Shown: positions 1 to 11,453 of the stretch, piece by piece | Layout of the letters: every line of letters starts with the position of its first letter | Position numbering within the stretch: position 1 is the first letter of the stretch | NCBI GenBank assembly: GCA_037157565.1 | Contig: JAZHRO010000054.1 | Span: 11,267,501-11,331,500, forward strand | DNA length: 64,000 nucleotides | Source: Thalassia testudinum | Lineage: Eukaryota; Streptophyta; Magnoliopsida; Alismatales; Hydrocharitaceae | Direction: 5' to 3' | Notes under the pieces: model-generated | Told to the model about the DNA's origin: nothing | Databases searched by the model: none | Seen by the model: the letters and a program-made list of their open reading frames with translations, nothing else | Translations under genes and position numbers: made by a program

Positions 1-1020
1 GTAGGTTTTTCGGGGTTACTTTATCCGGAGGGTTAAGAAAGTAACGTCGACGAATATGAAATTAATATTAATTTTTAATTATATTTACATGCAGAGTGAT
101 GTCAATATTATTTTATATTTACTTAAATTAATATTAAATTATTATATTAATTCTTATGATATTTAATTGATGTTAATATTACGAATATAAAATGTGAGGA
201 GATTTATAAGTGTAAGTGATGTATAGTTTTATCATAAATTTTACTAATATCAATGAAAATCGATATTAAATAGATCTATGTTAAAGTATCTAAATCTAAA
301 TTATTAGATGACAGATTAAATAATAAAGTAAATAGCGGTTAAATTTCATTTTTAAAGGTTAACCCATGAAGTAAGTTAGGATTCAAGGCTTTCATCTCTA
401 ATAAATATACCGTAAAACTATACTGACTTCTCTTCTTTTTATTTCATAACAGATTTTGCAGTATCTAAGAAATTTGGATATTGATATTTGAATAACCAGT
501 AAAGAGCTTTTATGAGTGGAAGACTTTGTTTGTAAGCTAATAAAAATTGGAAAATCAACCTTATACCTTTTCCCTGTTGTAGGAGTCGATTACCTTAGGG
601 GAATTAGCTATCGCAGGTTTTTAAGTTGGAAAGAAGAGTTGACTTTTATTTGTATTTACCTGTGAAAGAAGGTTAGCCCTTTTAGGTTTTTACTGGGTGG
701 GAGTTACAATTAGAGTTAACCCCTAAAATAAAGGCCTCAAGTGAGAAGAGGAAATGAGGGTTAACTTAACTCTTGAGGCAGCCAATGTTGGTTGAGATAA
801 CCCCATTGGGAAAGTAGGATTAACCTTCATTTTAAACAATTAACTCCTCATACAAACTAGACCTGAGAGCCTCCATAGGACACAGATGATTTATGATGTT
901 ACCGAGTCAAAAGAACATTTCTTTCTAAAGATAGATAAAAACTTCAAGGAAATATTACAAAAGTGAAAATCTTATTGGATTAGATGACCTCTGATATTTT
1001 AATTAATTAGATCCTAAGAA
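1..1020. other. AT-rich intergenic DNA, no gene seen
   Basis: The stretch is AT-rich with stops in every frame and no recognisable domain, tandem repeat or terminal inverted repeat. It may be old, decayed transposon DNA, but nothing in it identifies a family. Confidence 0.5.
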
Positions 1021-1021
1021 G

Positions 1022-1560
1022 TAGGCCCCCCAACTGGGATCTTCCTCCTCTCCCTATCAAAATTCTCCTCTTCTCCGGTAGGTAGTCCCCTCCAACATGC
1101 TTGGCCTTTGGCGGCTTGTAGAGCCCTTCACGGTGGCAGTTGCGGTGCGGTCGAGGGGGATCGTTACGAGGTGCGGTCGAGGGGGATCGTTACGAGGTGC
1201 GGTCGTGCGCGGTCGTCGTGCGGTAGACGAGCGATCGACATCAGCTCTCAATGATGGCTGTGCGGTGTGTAGCGGTTGGTGCTGCGGTCGGTGATATTTG
1301 CGAGGATCGGCTGTGCGGTGGTCGGTGATGGTCGCACGGCCGTGCGGAGGTCGGCGCAGCGTGGACATGCGACTACGTGGCGGGCGGGGAGGTGCGATCG
1401 TGATGGCTGGTGGCGATGAGATCATGTTGGCCGGCGGTGCGCGATCGCGTGCTGTCATGCTGCGACGACGATCCATTTCCGTGGCAGCTGTGGGTGGCCC
1501 GCAACGTGGAATCTTATGCGGTCAGAGGTCGACGATCGATTGGTGGTCTTTGTTGTGATA
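1022..1560. other. GC-rich island with a 26-bp tandem repeat
   Basis: Base composition switches sharply from AT-rich to GC- and CpG-rich. Open frames exist on both strands (1057-1476 minus, 1097-1558 plus), but they encode Arg/Pro/Gly-rich low-complexity sequence without a domain, so I do not call a gene. A 26-bp unit starting GTGCGGTCGAGG is repeated about 2.4 times at 1145-1205. The composition resembles the GC-rich head of the retroinsertion at 10,615-11,431, and a T-rich stretch follows in both. This could therefore be a decayed relative of that element or an exon relic. Confidence 0.35.
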
Positions 1561-1984
1561 GGGGTTTGGTCCATTCTTTTTTTATTTATTTATTTTTTCT
1601 TTTGTTAAAGATTCTGTTCGGTTAGATATCGCGTGTGATTTCATAATTATCATGATTGAGATTTCTAAAGTGAGTAAGTGGTGTATTTATTTTGTTTCTC
1701 GTTAGTTTGATCTTCTAGATTTTATCTCATTGGTATTTTACTGTATCAACAAGCATAGGATCGCTCTCCTTTTTAAAGTTCAGCTGATTTTCGATTTTAA
1801 GTCATTTCTTTTTTTTTTTTCTTTGTTTCTTGTCTAGTTGATTTTTATATTTTGGCATTTTCTCATTTCTACGAGACATAAGTCTTCCCTCTTTTGAAGA
1901 TGTTAAGCTTTTCTTTCTTTCCCTTCTTCTTTGAAGTACGTCATTACTTATCGGATTCCTCCATTTTTAATGGAATGATCATTC

Positions 1985-2075
1985 CCATAGAAAAAAAATT
2001 AATTACATCCTAAGTAGGATAGGAGAGAGTCATTAATGATTGAACTCAAACCCACGTCTCTTTAGTGAGCCTTAA
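1985..2075 (-). repeat. Possible SINE fragment, minus strand
   Basis: Read on the minus strand, this piece has a B-box-like stretch (GGGTTTGAGTTCAATC). It is followed by CTCTCCTAT, a short gap and TTAGGATGTA. The same order is seen on the plus strand near 3,850-3,905. The shared layout suggests two copies of one tRNA-derived SINE family. The A box is poorly preserved and no target duplication was found. Confidence 0.3.
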
Positions 2076-2084
2076 GGGTCTATT

Positions 2085-2590
2085 TAAATGATTGAAAAAA
2101 TATTTTTAGGATAGGATAAGTGGTGAGGGGTATTTAGTTTGGTGATAAAATAAACAAAAAGTTAAGTGATATGATAAAATGATTGTTATATTAATATGAT
2201 ATTAATATATATTTATTTAATATTAAAAATAAAAGTAGATAATGTAAGTGAATTTTTTTCAATAATAAACATTGAAATGTCCCTTCTTCTTCTTCTTGGA
2301 GGTCTTTCAAAAGCTTTTTTCCACTAAATCTCAAAAATCTCATATATTAGTATTAAATAAATAACTATTAACATTTTCTACTTTTATTTTTAATATTAAA
2401 CAAATATCCATCACATCCTTCTGTATTTTTTTAATATTAAACAAATATCTACTAATATTACATCAATATACCATTTATTTTATCCCATCACTTATTCTAT
2501 CATCCAAATAAAACACCTTTTTCCACTTATTCCACACTAATTTATCCTTACAACCTAGTTTACTTAAGGAGTTAATCTCTCGAAAGAGGC
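2085..2590. mobile_element. Foldback MITE with long imperfect inverted arms
   Basis: The left arm (about 2,105-2,265) contains GGATAAGTGG, AAGTGATATGATAAAAT and TTTAATATTAAAAATAAAAG. The right arm (about 2,375-2,570) carries these blocks in inverted order and complement. The AT-rich arms and absence of coding sequence fit a non-autonomous foldback element. A shared TTAAGG lies outside both arms (near 2,067 and 2,566), but the exact ends and the target duplication are uncertain, so the superfamily is left open. Confidence 0.55.
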
Positions 2591-2984
2591 ATTAACTCAT
2601 GTTTCCTTGACTACTTAACCTTTAAATTGGTAGTCCAGATTTAGCTACTTTAACATATGTTTATCTAACATCAATTTCGACTGGTGTTGGTCAAACACGT
2701 ATTAAAATCATACACCATCCATATCTCTTATAACTTTTATGTTTCATATTCCTAAGATCACTCCAAAGTAAATATTACAAAAGTTAATAGCATAATTTAA
2801 TATCAATACAAGTAAACACAAATTATAATTAACATTACTTTACAACTAAATACAGCTACAAATTACTACTAATGTTACATAAGTTAATACTACTTTCTAA
2901 CTAATCCTATAATATTTTATCCTGCATATACTTGCAAATGCAATTACGTAGTTAGTACCGTAGTGCCGATCTCAATGGGAAAGC

Positions 2985-3018
2985 AAGGTCTTCAGTCTTC
3001 AGTCTTCAGTCTTCAACT
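2985..3018. repeat. Short 7-bp tandem repeat (TCTTCAG type)
   Basis: About four to five head-to-tail copies of a 7-bp unit (TCTTCAG) occur in otherwise unremarkable sequence. It is a small minisatellite and no function is implied. Confidence 0.75.
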
Positions 3019-3781
3019 TCTAACCTCAGGACAAAAACGAACAGTCGATGGAAGCCTTAGTCCACGGCTGCCAGGAACCAGAATGGAGAAGCCCGACATT
3101 ATCGGGAACCATGTAGGCCCTGTGACAGACAATTCGTTCTTAATAAATTACAAATCAATCGGGTGTGCTGTCCTTGTCTGCTCGTTGGAAGAAAAATAAG
3201 GAAATTTCTAATATGTGAATTTTATTTTCTGGTCGTAGCGGCTTTCGTCTTTGGGAGTGGGGAGAACCGCACAAGCCTCCCTTGACCCGCACGGCACCTG
3301 CAACCCCCAACACCCATACTACCATCATGTCAATCCCTGTCGAAGTGCCACGCGTCATTCCAATGGACACTGCTTTCAAATTCTCCGTCCATCCTTCTTG
3401 CGAAGGCCCACTGGTAACCTATTAACCTCATGTTGCGTGTGTGTTATTTTGAGGTAGGATTGTAATGATTATGGAGTTTATTAATGATTAATATGGTGAT
3501 TTTATATGATAAGGGAAAGAGTTTGTGAAGTTTAATGTGATAGATTCTAATTATCAGGTAATATCTTTTGAGTTACACATGAGGAGAGAGAGTGTTTGTG
3601 AACTTTGAAATCTGTATAGATATAATTTTTGCTAGTGATTCGAATCCTTTGCAACTTGTACAGAAGCATATTTGTAACCATCCTGTTAACTCTTATTTCA
3701 ACCGTTAACCTCCAAGCAAACGTAGCCTCAAGTGCCCTGATGGCTAATCACCTCGCTTGCTAGAACTCTTCTTTGTAGAGT

Positions 3782-3965
3782 TTGTCGGATAACTCAATTG
3801 GTAAATAGAATTATCTCATCTTGTTGGGAATATATTTTTAATTCAAATTCACAGTAATCTAGAACGATAGATTTACAAATTATTTACCTCTCCTATTTAG
3901 GATGTAGGACGTACGTGAATCATCTTTTGTAGTCTATCTCTCCCACGTGACATTTTAGGACAAAA
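3782..3965 (+). repeat. tRNA-related SINE-like element
   Basis: The start resembles a decayed tRNA. An A-box-like block (GGATAACTCAATTGGTAAAT) near 3,788 is followed about 40 nt later by a B-box-like block (TAATTCAAATTC). A tRNA-unrelated part containing CTCTCCTATTTAGGATGTA comes next. This is the order expected of a Pol III-derived plant SINE. It cannot be a functional tRNA, because no acceptor stem or anticodon arm can be drawn. A related minus-strand piece lies near 1,985-2,075. No clear target duplication was found. Confidence 0.4.
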
Positions 3966-6900
3966 ATTTATTTGCATTACATTTTTTCAATTGATCTTTA
4001 TTGGATTCTCAGGAGTATATATTATACAAAAATAAACAGCACCCAATTATACAGGAAATAGAACTATCTAATGATTCTAGCTGGATGAGAGGGTGGAAGG
4101 GAAAGTTCAATATTTCAAATGGGAGTATAGAAAACATCACGATGATTTGATTGCAAAGTTAAAAAAGCAAAAAAAAGTGCCTGTAACCAACGACATGTTA
4201 AGGTGTCATGGAAAACCTTTAAATAAAGGAATTACAACATTTTTTTTTTTAAGCAAGCTCAAAAGATATTATGTCGTTCATCTATCATAAAGAGTTTATA
4301 ATTTCAGAAATGCCCCAACGTTAAGTGCAGGACCGCACCAACAAAAACAACAACAATTTTTCGGAGGAAAGCGTCACATTTCGAAAGCGTCCAAAATGGG
4401 CCATCATCTTCTAGAAGGAGCCTCAATAAGAGGAAGAATTCTGTCAGATCCAACCTCATGGACAACCCATTTTTATCTCAATGGGTGCACTATGGATCCC
4501 ATCGTGAGATACCATAAACGGTACGAGGAGTCTTTCACCTCTCTCTTCTCTTCTCGGAAGAGCGGAATTAAATTGATTACTTTTGAAAAGGAAAGGATAA
4601 TTAGCTTAAACAGATCTACCTCAATTTATGCAATTCTCAATTCCATCCCCACAATGTCCATCCAAACAAGACTAATCATACTCCTCTTGATTACATCCTG
4701 AGAATACCCTCAAGTTGAACATCTAAGCTAAAGAAAATATACACTACAAAGGCTCTCCAATTTGCAAGGCCATATCTCGAAACCTAAATCACCACATGTG
4801 GAACATTTGCATAGTGCATATTCTCTCCCATTTAAGAGTACAAGTCCAAATGCAATGTTCAGCAACAACAATCGTTCCTCATCCCGTTCACCCCTCAGAC
4901 CAAACCCTAGCGTTCTCCCATCAGTGTCACTGCCTTAGGATCCCAATAGACCCTTCTTCGTCGTCTGGGACCCGACCCCTCCTTTCCTTGCCTATCCTCC
5001 CCACCCTCCATCCCTCTCCCCCGTTGTGAAGTCTCTTCTTCCCAAGCAGAGTTTCAATTGAGTTTGGAGACCCAAGGCTCTTCCTCTCACAAGGGAGATT
5101 CTCTCATTGAGCTTGGGGGAATCGTGGCTACTTAAGGATGCTCTCCAGTTTGTGATGGTGACAGCCTGTGGCTATCCCTACTTCATTGGTGCCAAATCTA
5201 CAGGAGGTGTCGGGCTTTAAGTCGACTGGCTTCCCTTAGGTTCTCTTGCTATTGGGGGCGAGAAGGTGCTTGGTGCATCAGAGGCCATTCCTGTAGCCCT
5301 ATGAGTACCTTACAAATACTCCACAAGGTTGAAGGGTTGCACCTATCAGTGTTTCCCACTGTTCTTGCCTGCCCACGTAGTGGGGAGTTTTCATGGAGTT
5401 TGGTGTGTGGTATGTTGCCTGATGTCTCCTCAAATCTGCAGCTTCTCCAGTAGCTCGTTGTCGTCATTGGGAATGATGGTCCTCTCGTCTCCTCTTGCTT
5501 GATTGGACTCCGCCCCTCGAGTTGGGAATCTTATACTTGTTGCGGGAAAGAGCTTCATCTTTTGCCATTGACCGTACTCCACTTCCCTCAACTCTATTCT
5601 CAATCTTAGGAGCTTGAGTATGGTCAGTCATGGTGCAGGCTCTACTTTTATTTCATATCTTTGGATTTAGGGACCATGTACGATAACATACCTTAAAACA
5701 ACTGAGATGTAGTCCAACTCTTTACAACTTCTTACAAGGCATTATTTCTGACTTCCGACCCTCGTCGAATTTCTTATTTGCTCGAATTGAACAAATCACC
5801 AAGAGTTCCCTTTTCCCTATTCTTACAGGGCATTATTTTCCCCTCATCTTGAGGGGATGCAGTTGTCTCTTCTTCCTTCGTACCCTTCGTAGGGTTGCGT
5901 CTTCTGTAATGAGTTTCTTCCTCTTTAACAAATTTGTAGTTTGTAAAAAACAAAAAACAAATAGTGAGCACTAGTTACTGGATCCTTCAATGCATGCATC
6001 AGAAGAAACGTATACAATCGCGACCATGTTATATTTTAATGGTCCATGTGTTTAACGCTTAAGGACGTCAATATAGTATTCTCCATTAGAGATGTAACCT
6101 AACTCAACCTAATCGTTTCATATACGGGCGAGTTTGCATTCACTAAACCATCCTGTTATTAGATTCGGGTTAAAGTTGGGAAAAGGGTATATCCAAACCC
6201 TTATACTCAATTAGGTATAATACTTTAATTTGTTTTGTTGGACTTTGTGTCATAGCAATATTTTCCTTTAAAAGTGACTTCTATCCACTCAGATTATCGC
6301 TTACATGGCCGCGAAGAATTAATTTACATAATTTAATAAATAGATTACCCTTATAACATGCAAGTATATTGTTTTCTACTTGCTTGTTGACATGTATAGA
6401 AATTTCTTGCATAAATTATGACTAAGACTTTTTAATAATATATGGATAGGCATATGAGACAACACGGTGTTGTTGGATAAATGGGTCTTCAATAGATAAA
6501 TAAGTATGAGACAAATTTTTCACACTAAATGAACAAGACAAATATGAGGAATAAGTTTTTAAATAGGAATAAATTAATATAGCATTACTAAAATCCAACC
6601 CAAACCACTTCGACATCTTCACTTCTGCATCGAAACCCTAGGTTGGTTTAGGCCCCTGATCGATCATTGCCTACCGATCACCCACACGCCCCCCACCCCC
6701 CACCTCTGGGTTATTCATCCACTTGAGCTCCCTGAGCTCGATCCCACCACACCATCTATCAATGCCGCGACACCGGCACTTCCTTCAACCTCTTGTCCTC
6801 TCGATTTCAATGCTAGTGGGGAACATCGATGCCTCCCTTGTCTGCCGATGGAGGGCTCTCGTCTCCCCTCTTCAAGGGGACTCATTGTACCCTACATCAT

Positions 6901-7090
6901 GTGACGGGAGGAGCACGGTTATGTATCTCTCTTTACGTCCTCGTAATTTATCTGTTCCTATTCCATGAGATGGTATTCACACAGGTAAAAAAAAAAAATC
7001 CGACCCGTACCCACGAGTCTACATCCCTATTAACAATCGATTGACCAACATGTATCTCCCTCCCTCCTTACATTTAATAATATCTCTCGC
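3966..7090. other. Intergenic DNA without a supported gene
   Basis: Open frames here (for example 4396-4701 plus and 5774-5971 minus) are short and lack homology that I recognise or splice-linked partners. The segment 4,093-4,230 reads as a Lys-rich stretch that could be an exon relic, but nothing confirms it. The part next to the LOR gene (6,600-7,090) is more CT-rich and forms its upstream region. Confidence 0.5.
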
Positions 7091-7100
7091 CCGCAAACCA

Positions 7101-7108
7101 TATAAATA
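7101..7108 (+). promoter_or_regulatory. TATA box of the LOR gene
   Basis: TATAAATA lies 91 bp before the chosen ATG (7192), in a C-rich context typical of plant core promoters. The expected transcription start is roughly 30 bp downstream, near 7,130. This leaves a CT-rich leader of about 60 nt and argues against placing the start further upstream. Confidence 0.7.
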
Positions 7109-7191
7109 CACCACCTCCAAACTTGGAACCCTCCCCACCACCACCTCCACCCATCAAGCCAACAGGGGTGCAGAGGATCCGAACCTCTTCC

Positions 7192-8000
7192 ATGGCGAAG
7201 GTCCACCCTAACAGTAGAACCACCACCACCTGCCCCGAGACCCCTCCGGCGCCCTCCACCTCCTCCTCCTGTTCCTCCTCCACCTCGACCGAGCCGTGCA
7301 CCACCCTCACCGTCTGGAGCAAGTCCCTCCTCTTCAACTGCCGCGGCTTCACCGTGTTCGACCCCAAGGGAAACCTCCTCTTCCGCGTCGACAACTACTC
7401 CGCCGCCGACGCCGCCGAGACCATCCTCATGGACGCCGTCGGCAACCCCCTCCTCACCATAAGACGAAAGGTACCGCCTTTAATTAATTCTTTCGAGAAA
7501 AATTCATCAAGTCGGTTGGTGCAACACCCAACCAATTAAGAACGTACCCATCGTGGGTGTGGTATTGGTGACATTTGTAACGATGATGGATCCACTCTGT
7601 GTGTTTTCAGGGTCTGGGGATCGGAGAGAGGTGGGTGGTGTACAACGGAGGTGGGGCGGAGGGGGCGGCGGTGGTGTTTAGGATGAGGAAGAAGGTGTGG
7701 ATGCTCGTGAAGGGGAAGGTGGAGGCGCAGGTGGAGGGAGGGGGCGGGGGGTGGGGGTACGTGGTGGAGGGGTGCTACAGGAGGAGGAGCTGCGAGGTGA
7801 GGGAGAGGGGGAAGAGAAGGGAGGAGGAAGACGGGGGGGTTTCGGGGAAGGTGGTGGCGGAGGTGAGGAGGAAGGAGGGTGTGGGTGGGGTGAGGATGGG
7901 GGAAGACGTGTTCAGGCTGGTGGTGGGGCCCGCGGTGGACGCGAAGGTCGCCATGGCCGTCGTCGTCGTGCTCGAGCAGATGTTCGGGTCATCGAGATAG
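7192..8000 (+). CDS. LURP-one-related (LOR, DUF567) protein, two exons
   Basis: Exon 1 is 7192-7470 and exon 2 is 7611-8000, joined across a 140-bp GT-AG intron in phase 0. They give 222 residues, a usual LOR length. After a Ser/Thr/Pro-rich N-terminus (about residues 1-36) comes the tubby-like C2 barrel. It starts with LTVWSKSLLFNCRGFTVFD and a strand ending FRVDNYS, then ETILMDAVGNPLLTIRRK. Exon 2 opens with GLGIGERWVVYNG and ends with DVFRLVVGPAVDAKVAMAVV, which matches the closing strand and hydrophobic helix of LOR proteins. The intron after the IRRK strand is in the family's usual place. The family is named for Arabidopsis LURP1, which is needed for basal defence against an oomycete; the biochemical role of most members is unknown. 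Exon 2 has a long Gly/Arg/Glu-rich insert (about residues 130-180) that is probably loop. The start was chosen as the first ATG after the TATA box. Confidence 0.88.
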
Positions 8001-8354
8001 CACGATGAGCTCTCGTTTCTCTATATTGGTTTTGCTTTGATGGGAGAAATTTATACGGAAGGAAGAGGTGTGTGCGTGGGTTATGTTTCTGTGTGTGGAT
8101 TTTTATTTTGCTGACTCAAAATTTCACTTGGATAAATTGGGAGGAGTTATCCTTCTCGCATGGATGTATCAATCCTCTACGTAACGCAAGGGTAGGGACT
8201 TGAATCTGAATCTCTCCGGTTAAAATTAAAAATTTCCATCATTTAATCATATCTCATGTGTAATTTCTTCTTGTTTTATGCCATGGGAGAGCTTCTTGTA
8301 TGTTTTGTTTATGGGAATCGAGGTTTTGTTTGTAATGATTGAGATATAAGATAG

Positions 8355-8640
8355 GGAGCATGCAACTTATACAAAATTAATATTTTAAAATAAAAATTTA
8401 AAATTTAAAATTTAAAATTTTTTTAGTAAAAGCATAGCTAGTATAAAATTTTATTAAATTTGAGTGATCATGCACCTTTATTAGATATGATCAAATTTCA
8501 TAATATTTATGTCATTTAAATTGGTTATCTTAAAAGTTTTTGGTTAACTTAAAATTTTATATATAATATATTCATACAAATTTATCTTAATTTCTTAAGT
8601 TTTGATCTTAAAATATTAATTCTAGTGTAAGACGTTGGTA
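8355..8640. mobile_element. AT-rich palindromic MITE, copy 1
   Basis: The two halves pair around about 8,490. The left end, ACAAAATTAATATTTTAAAA, is answered near the right end by a complement containing TTAAAATATTAATTCTAG. The centre (GATCAAATTTCATAATAT) resembles the centre of the neighbouring element at 8,700-9,037 (GTCAAATTTCATGATAT), so the two belong to one family. A (TTTAAAAT)n slip lies at about 8,392-8,420. There is no coding sequence and the termini are approximate. Confidence 0.5.
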
Positions 8641-8699
8641 AGTTTCACATTCTTATTTATCTATATATAGAAAGGAGAGGTGTGGAAATGTACAGGTGA

Positions 8700-9037
8700 T
8701 TTGTACATAAGTTATGTATAGGTATAATTATTATCTCACATCATAAATAATATTTTGAATTGAAAATTTAGAAATTAAAATCACTGTATACGAATATATT
8801 ATGTATCAAATTTGAAGTTAATTCCAATACTCTTAGCACTTGTATCTGACAAGGTCAAATTTCATGATATGTAAGCTGTAAAATGAGTCCCTTTTAATGT
8901 ATATGTTAGAAGCATTACATTGATTTAAAATTTAATACATAAGATATTCATGTAAAGTGATCTCAATATCTAAATTTTCAATCTAAGATATCATTCTTGA
9001 TAGAAGATACTATCATACCTATACATAATTTACGTAT
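8700..9037. mobile_element. AT-rich palindromic MITE, copy 2
   Basis: This is a long near-palindrome. The left terminal block TTATGTATAGGTAT (about 8,712) is mirrored by ATACCTATACATAA (about 9,015). The internal blocks TTGAAAATTTAGA and TCTGACAAGGTCAAATTTC have inverted partners across the centre at about 8,870. The whole length folds back, it is non-coding, and a relative (8,355-8,640) lies 60 bp upstream. Both sit just downstream of the LOR gene, where they could affect its 3' end. The target duplication is unclear. Confidence 0.6.
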
Positions 9038-9039
9038 CG

Positions 9040-10592
9040 TTCATATGTAACATAGGTGCTTTCTAAGGTTTGGCTACATGCCGTGCTCGTGGTGTGTTCG
9101 AAGGTGTGAGGTTGGAAGGTCGGATGGAACCGTGTGAACACATGTACGGACGAAGGTTGTCGGCAAATAATTAAGACGTGGGAAGGAGACAAGAGGCGGG
9201 AATTTGGTAACATGTCCTCTTCGTGCGAGAATTTGTACGGGTTATCTTTTTGTTTTTTCTTTCTTTAAGTAAAAGCAATTGGGCACATTATCATTCGATT
9301 TCTTTTCCTTTTGTTTTTTTTTGTTTTCTTTCTTTTTTTTTTTTTGGTACTTTCTGTCCGTTTTGATTTTGAGCAGGAGCGAAATAATACGTGGTCGGTT
9401 AAGGCCGAAAACAACCAAGGTTTGCATTCACGCTATGGGTACGTTTCTTTACGTCGAAGGCATCAGAGGTCGCGAGCGATTGTGGACCGAGAAGGGTGTG
9501 CTTGTCGTTCTTAATTAACAACGAGGGAAGAAGTGGGCGATCCAAAAGCAACCATACAGTATATCGAGGAAGGAGAGAACTCATCTTACCTTGGAGGGAA
9601 GGAATCTCATAGGTGAATCCTTTTGGATGTCGGCATAAAAATATAAAAATTAACATATTTTATAATGTAAGAAAACATAAATAATTTTGCCATCGAGACA
9701 TCAGGTTTTTGTGTTGCAAAATGTACTCATGAAGTACTTTCGTAGAGTTCCACGATCTTTTTCTACTTTATTGAGAGATTCTAAGCCCATCGATTCTAGT
9801 GGAAGGATTGAAATTTCAAACCATCCCTCTTTAGCTGCGTTTAAAAGAGGGAGGGTTAGTTTTAGAGGTAATTTGTTTAGTAGTACGTTGTAACAGAGTT
9901 ACTGTGACACGCGGGTTGATGTTTAGCAGAAAGAGCATAATAATTTCTCCGTTTAATATTACATATTAAGTTATTTTCTGAGGTAGGCTTTTAAGAAAGT
10001 AGAATGAGTGGCGGTTGAAATTTCTGAGTGAGTCGATATGTTACAAATAAAGATACCCTGTTCACTCTGTTTTATATAGGACTTGTCACCAGAAACCCTC
10101 CCCCATCCTATAGCCAAACGTTTATGGCAACGTAGTCTTCAAGTTAATTTCTTTTAATTGTTTCGATAGACCTGCTTTGTATTCGATATAAATGGTATGG
10201 CACCCCAAGCAACAAAAAGAAAGCAACCAATCCAATCGGGACACATTGTATTTTACACGGTTACCATTTAGAAAGGATCTCGAAGCTGCCCTTAATTTTG
10301 GACGTGTCGCTTTATAGTAAACTTCAGGTAATTATGGAGCATAACCAACCAATCGGTTCTACTTCCATTGGGTTTGACCGCGGTTTTAAGAGATCACAAC
10401 GTGATTGCTCATCCTAATGTCTCAACGTACATGGATTTCCGATGAATTGGCTTGTGCCAAGAGATTCCTTCACCGTTCCTGATACTATGTCCTTTCGGCC
10501 AAACCCATCTCTTTTAAGGGCCAAACCAAATCCTATTATGCTGTTTATTTATAAAGCAAAGGTTACCAGGAACCCCACAATATATGTTTTTC
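9040..10592. other. Intergenic DNA without a supported gene
   Basis: The sequence mixes T-rich tracts (9,300-9,345) with ordinary AT-rich DNA. The longest frames are low-complexity or lack any family signature. I see no repeat boundaries here other than the left target duplication of the next insertion. Confidence 0.5.
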
Positions 10593-11453
10593 AAAACCTC
10601 TCACCTATATCGCATCGGTGGCGTGGCTGCGTTGGTGGCGAGAGCTACAGTGTGATGGTTACGTTGGGGTTGGCATTTTCTCTCGCTGCATTGGCGGTGG
10701 CGGTGCTGGCGTCGTTGGTGGTCGTTCTGGCTGGTGTGCCTAACGGTCGAGTAGCTCTGGTTGGTTGGTGTTGCCAATGTCAGTGCTACGCTTGCTTGGG
10801 TTGTTGTCTGCTGCCAATGTTATTTGTTGCCTTCTCACTTGCTCGAGCTGATGGTTCTCGCTATGGCTGACCTTTGATGCGAATTGTCTTGTTCGATTGG
10901 GATTCTATGTGTGTGGATTGATATGGGGTTTATTGTGCGTACTGTTCATTAGCTGCGGTGCTCATTCCACCTCGTCGTCGCCACTCTGATTTCGTTTCAG
11001 TGTTGTGTTGATGTTCGACTTCCACTTCATAGCTACCGTCGACATTTTGCAAATGTTGGGGATCACAAGTGACAGCGAATCTCATGCAACTGTGAAATTT
11101 TCTGACTTGTTTCAGGTTCCAACATCCTATCAGTTTCTCATTTTCACGGATTATGATGATCGCCTTGTTCATGCTTAGTGGCCTAGTCATTTTCTACGAG
11201 CGTGCAATTGCTTCTCTTTCCTAGTTTGGAAGAGTGTTGCTGGATGCCAACTATAGAGGACACTTTCTTTGTTGTTTGTTGCTTTTTCATTTTCTTGATG
11301 TCTTTTGCCTCCTCTTCCTTTTGGGAGTTGAGTTAATTCCCCTTCCTTACCCTCCTTTAGGGTCGCATCATGTTGTATTTGGATTTTCCCATTTAATGGA
11401 ATGTATTTTTCAAAAAAAAAAAGGTAAAAAAAAAACCTCTCACCTATATTGCA
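10593..11453 (+). mobile_element. L1-like retroinsertion with 22-bp target duplication
   Basis: A 22-bp direct repeat lies at 10,593-10,614 and 11,432-11,453 with a single C/T difference; both copies contain AAAACCTCTCACCTATAT. Between them lies an 817-bp body (10,615-11,431) that ends in an A-rich tail broken by GGT. A long, variable target duplication plus a 3' A tail is the signature of target-primed reverse transcription, so this is a 5'-truncated LINE or other L1-mobilised transcript on the plus strand. The sequence before the tail (TTTAATGGAATGTATTTTTC) resembles the tails near 25,235 and, inverted, 29,290. The body has no intact reverse transcriptase. The open frame inside it (10,442-10,870) starts outside the insertion, so it is not a gene. 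Confidence 0.8.

Noticed and set aside
3782..3860. Functional tRNA gene
   Set aside because: Only A- and B-box-like blocks are present. No cloverleaf can be formed, so it is SINE-like at best.
7123..7191. Upstream extension of the LOR frame
   Set aside because: The extension begins at TTG rather than ATG and lies only 15 bp after the TATA box. ATG 7192 is the first good start.
7697..8008. Gly/Glu-rich 103-codon frame
   Set aside because: It is an out-of-frame shadow of LOR exon 2.
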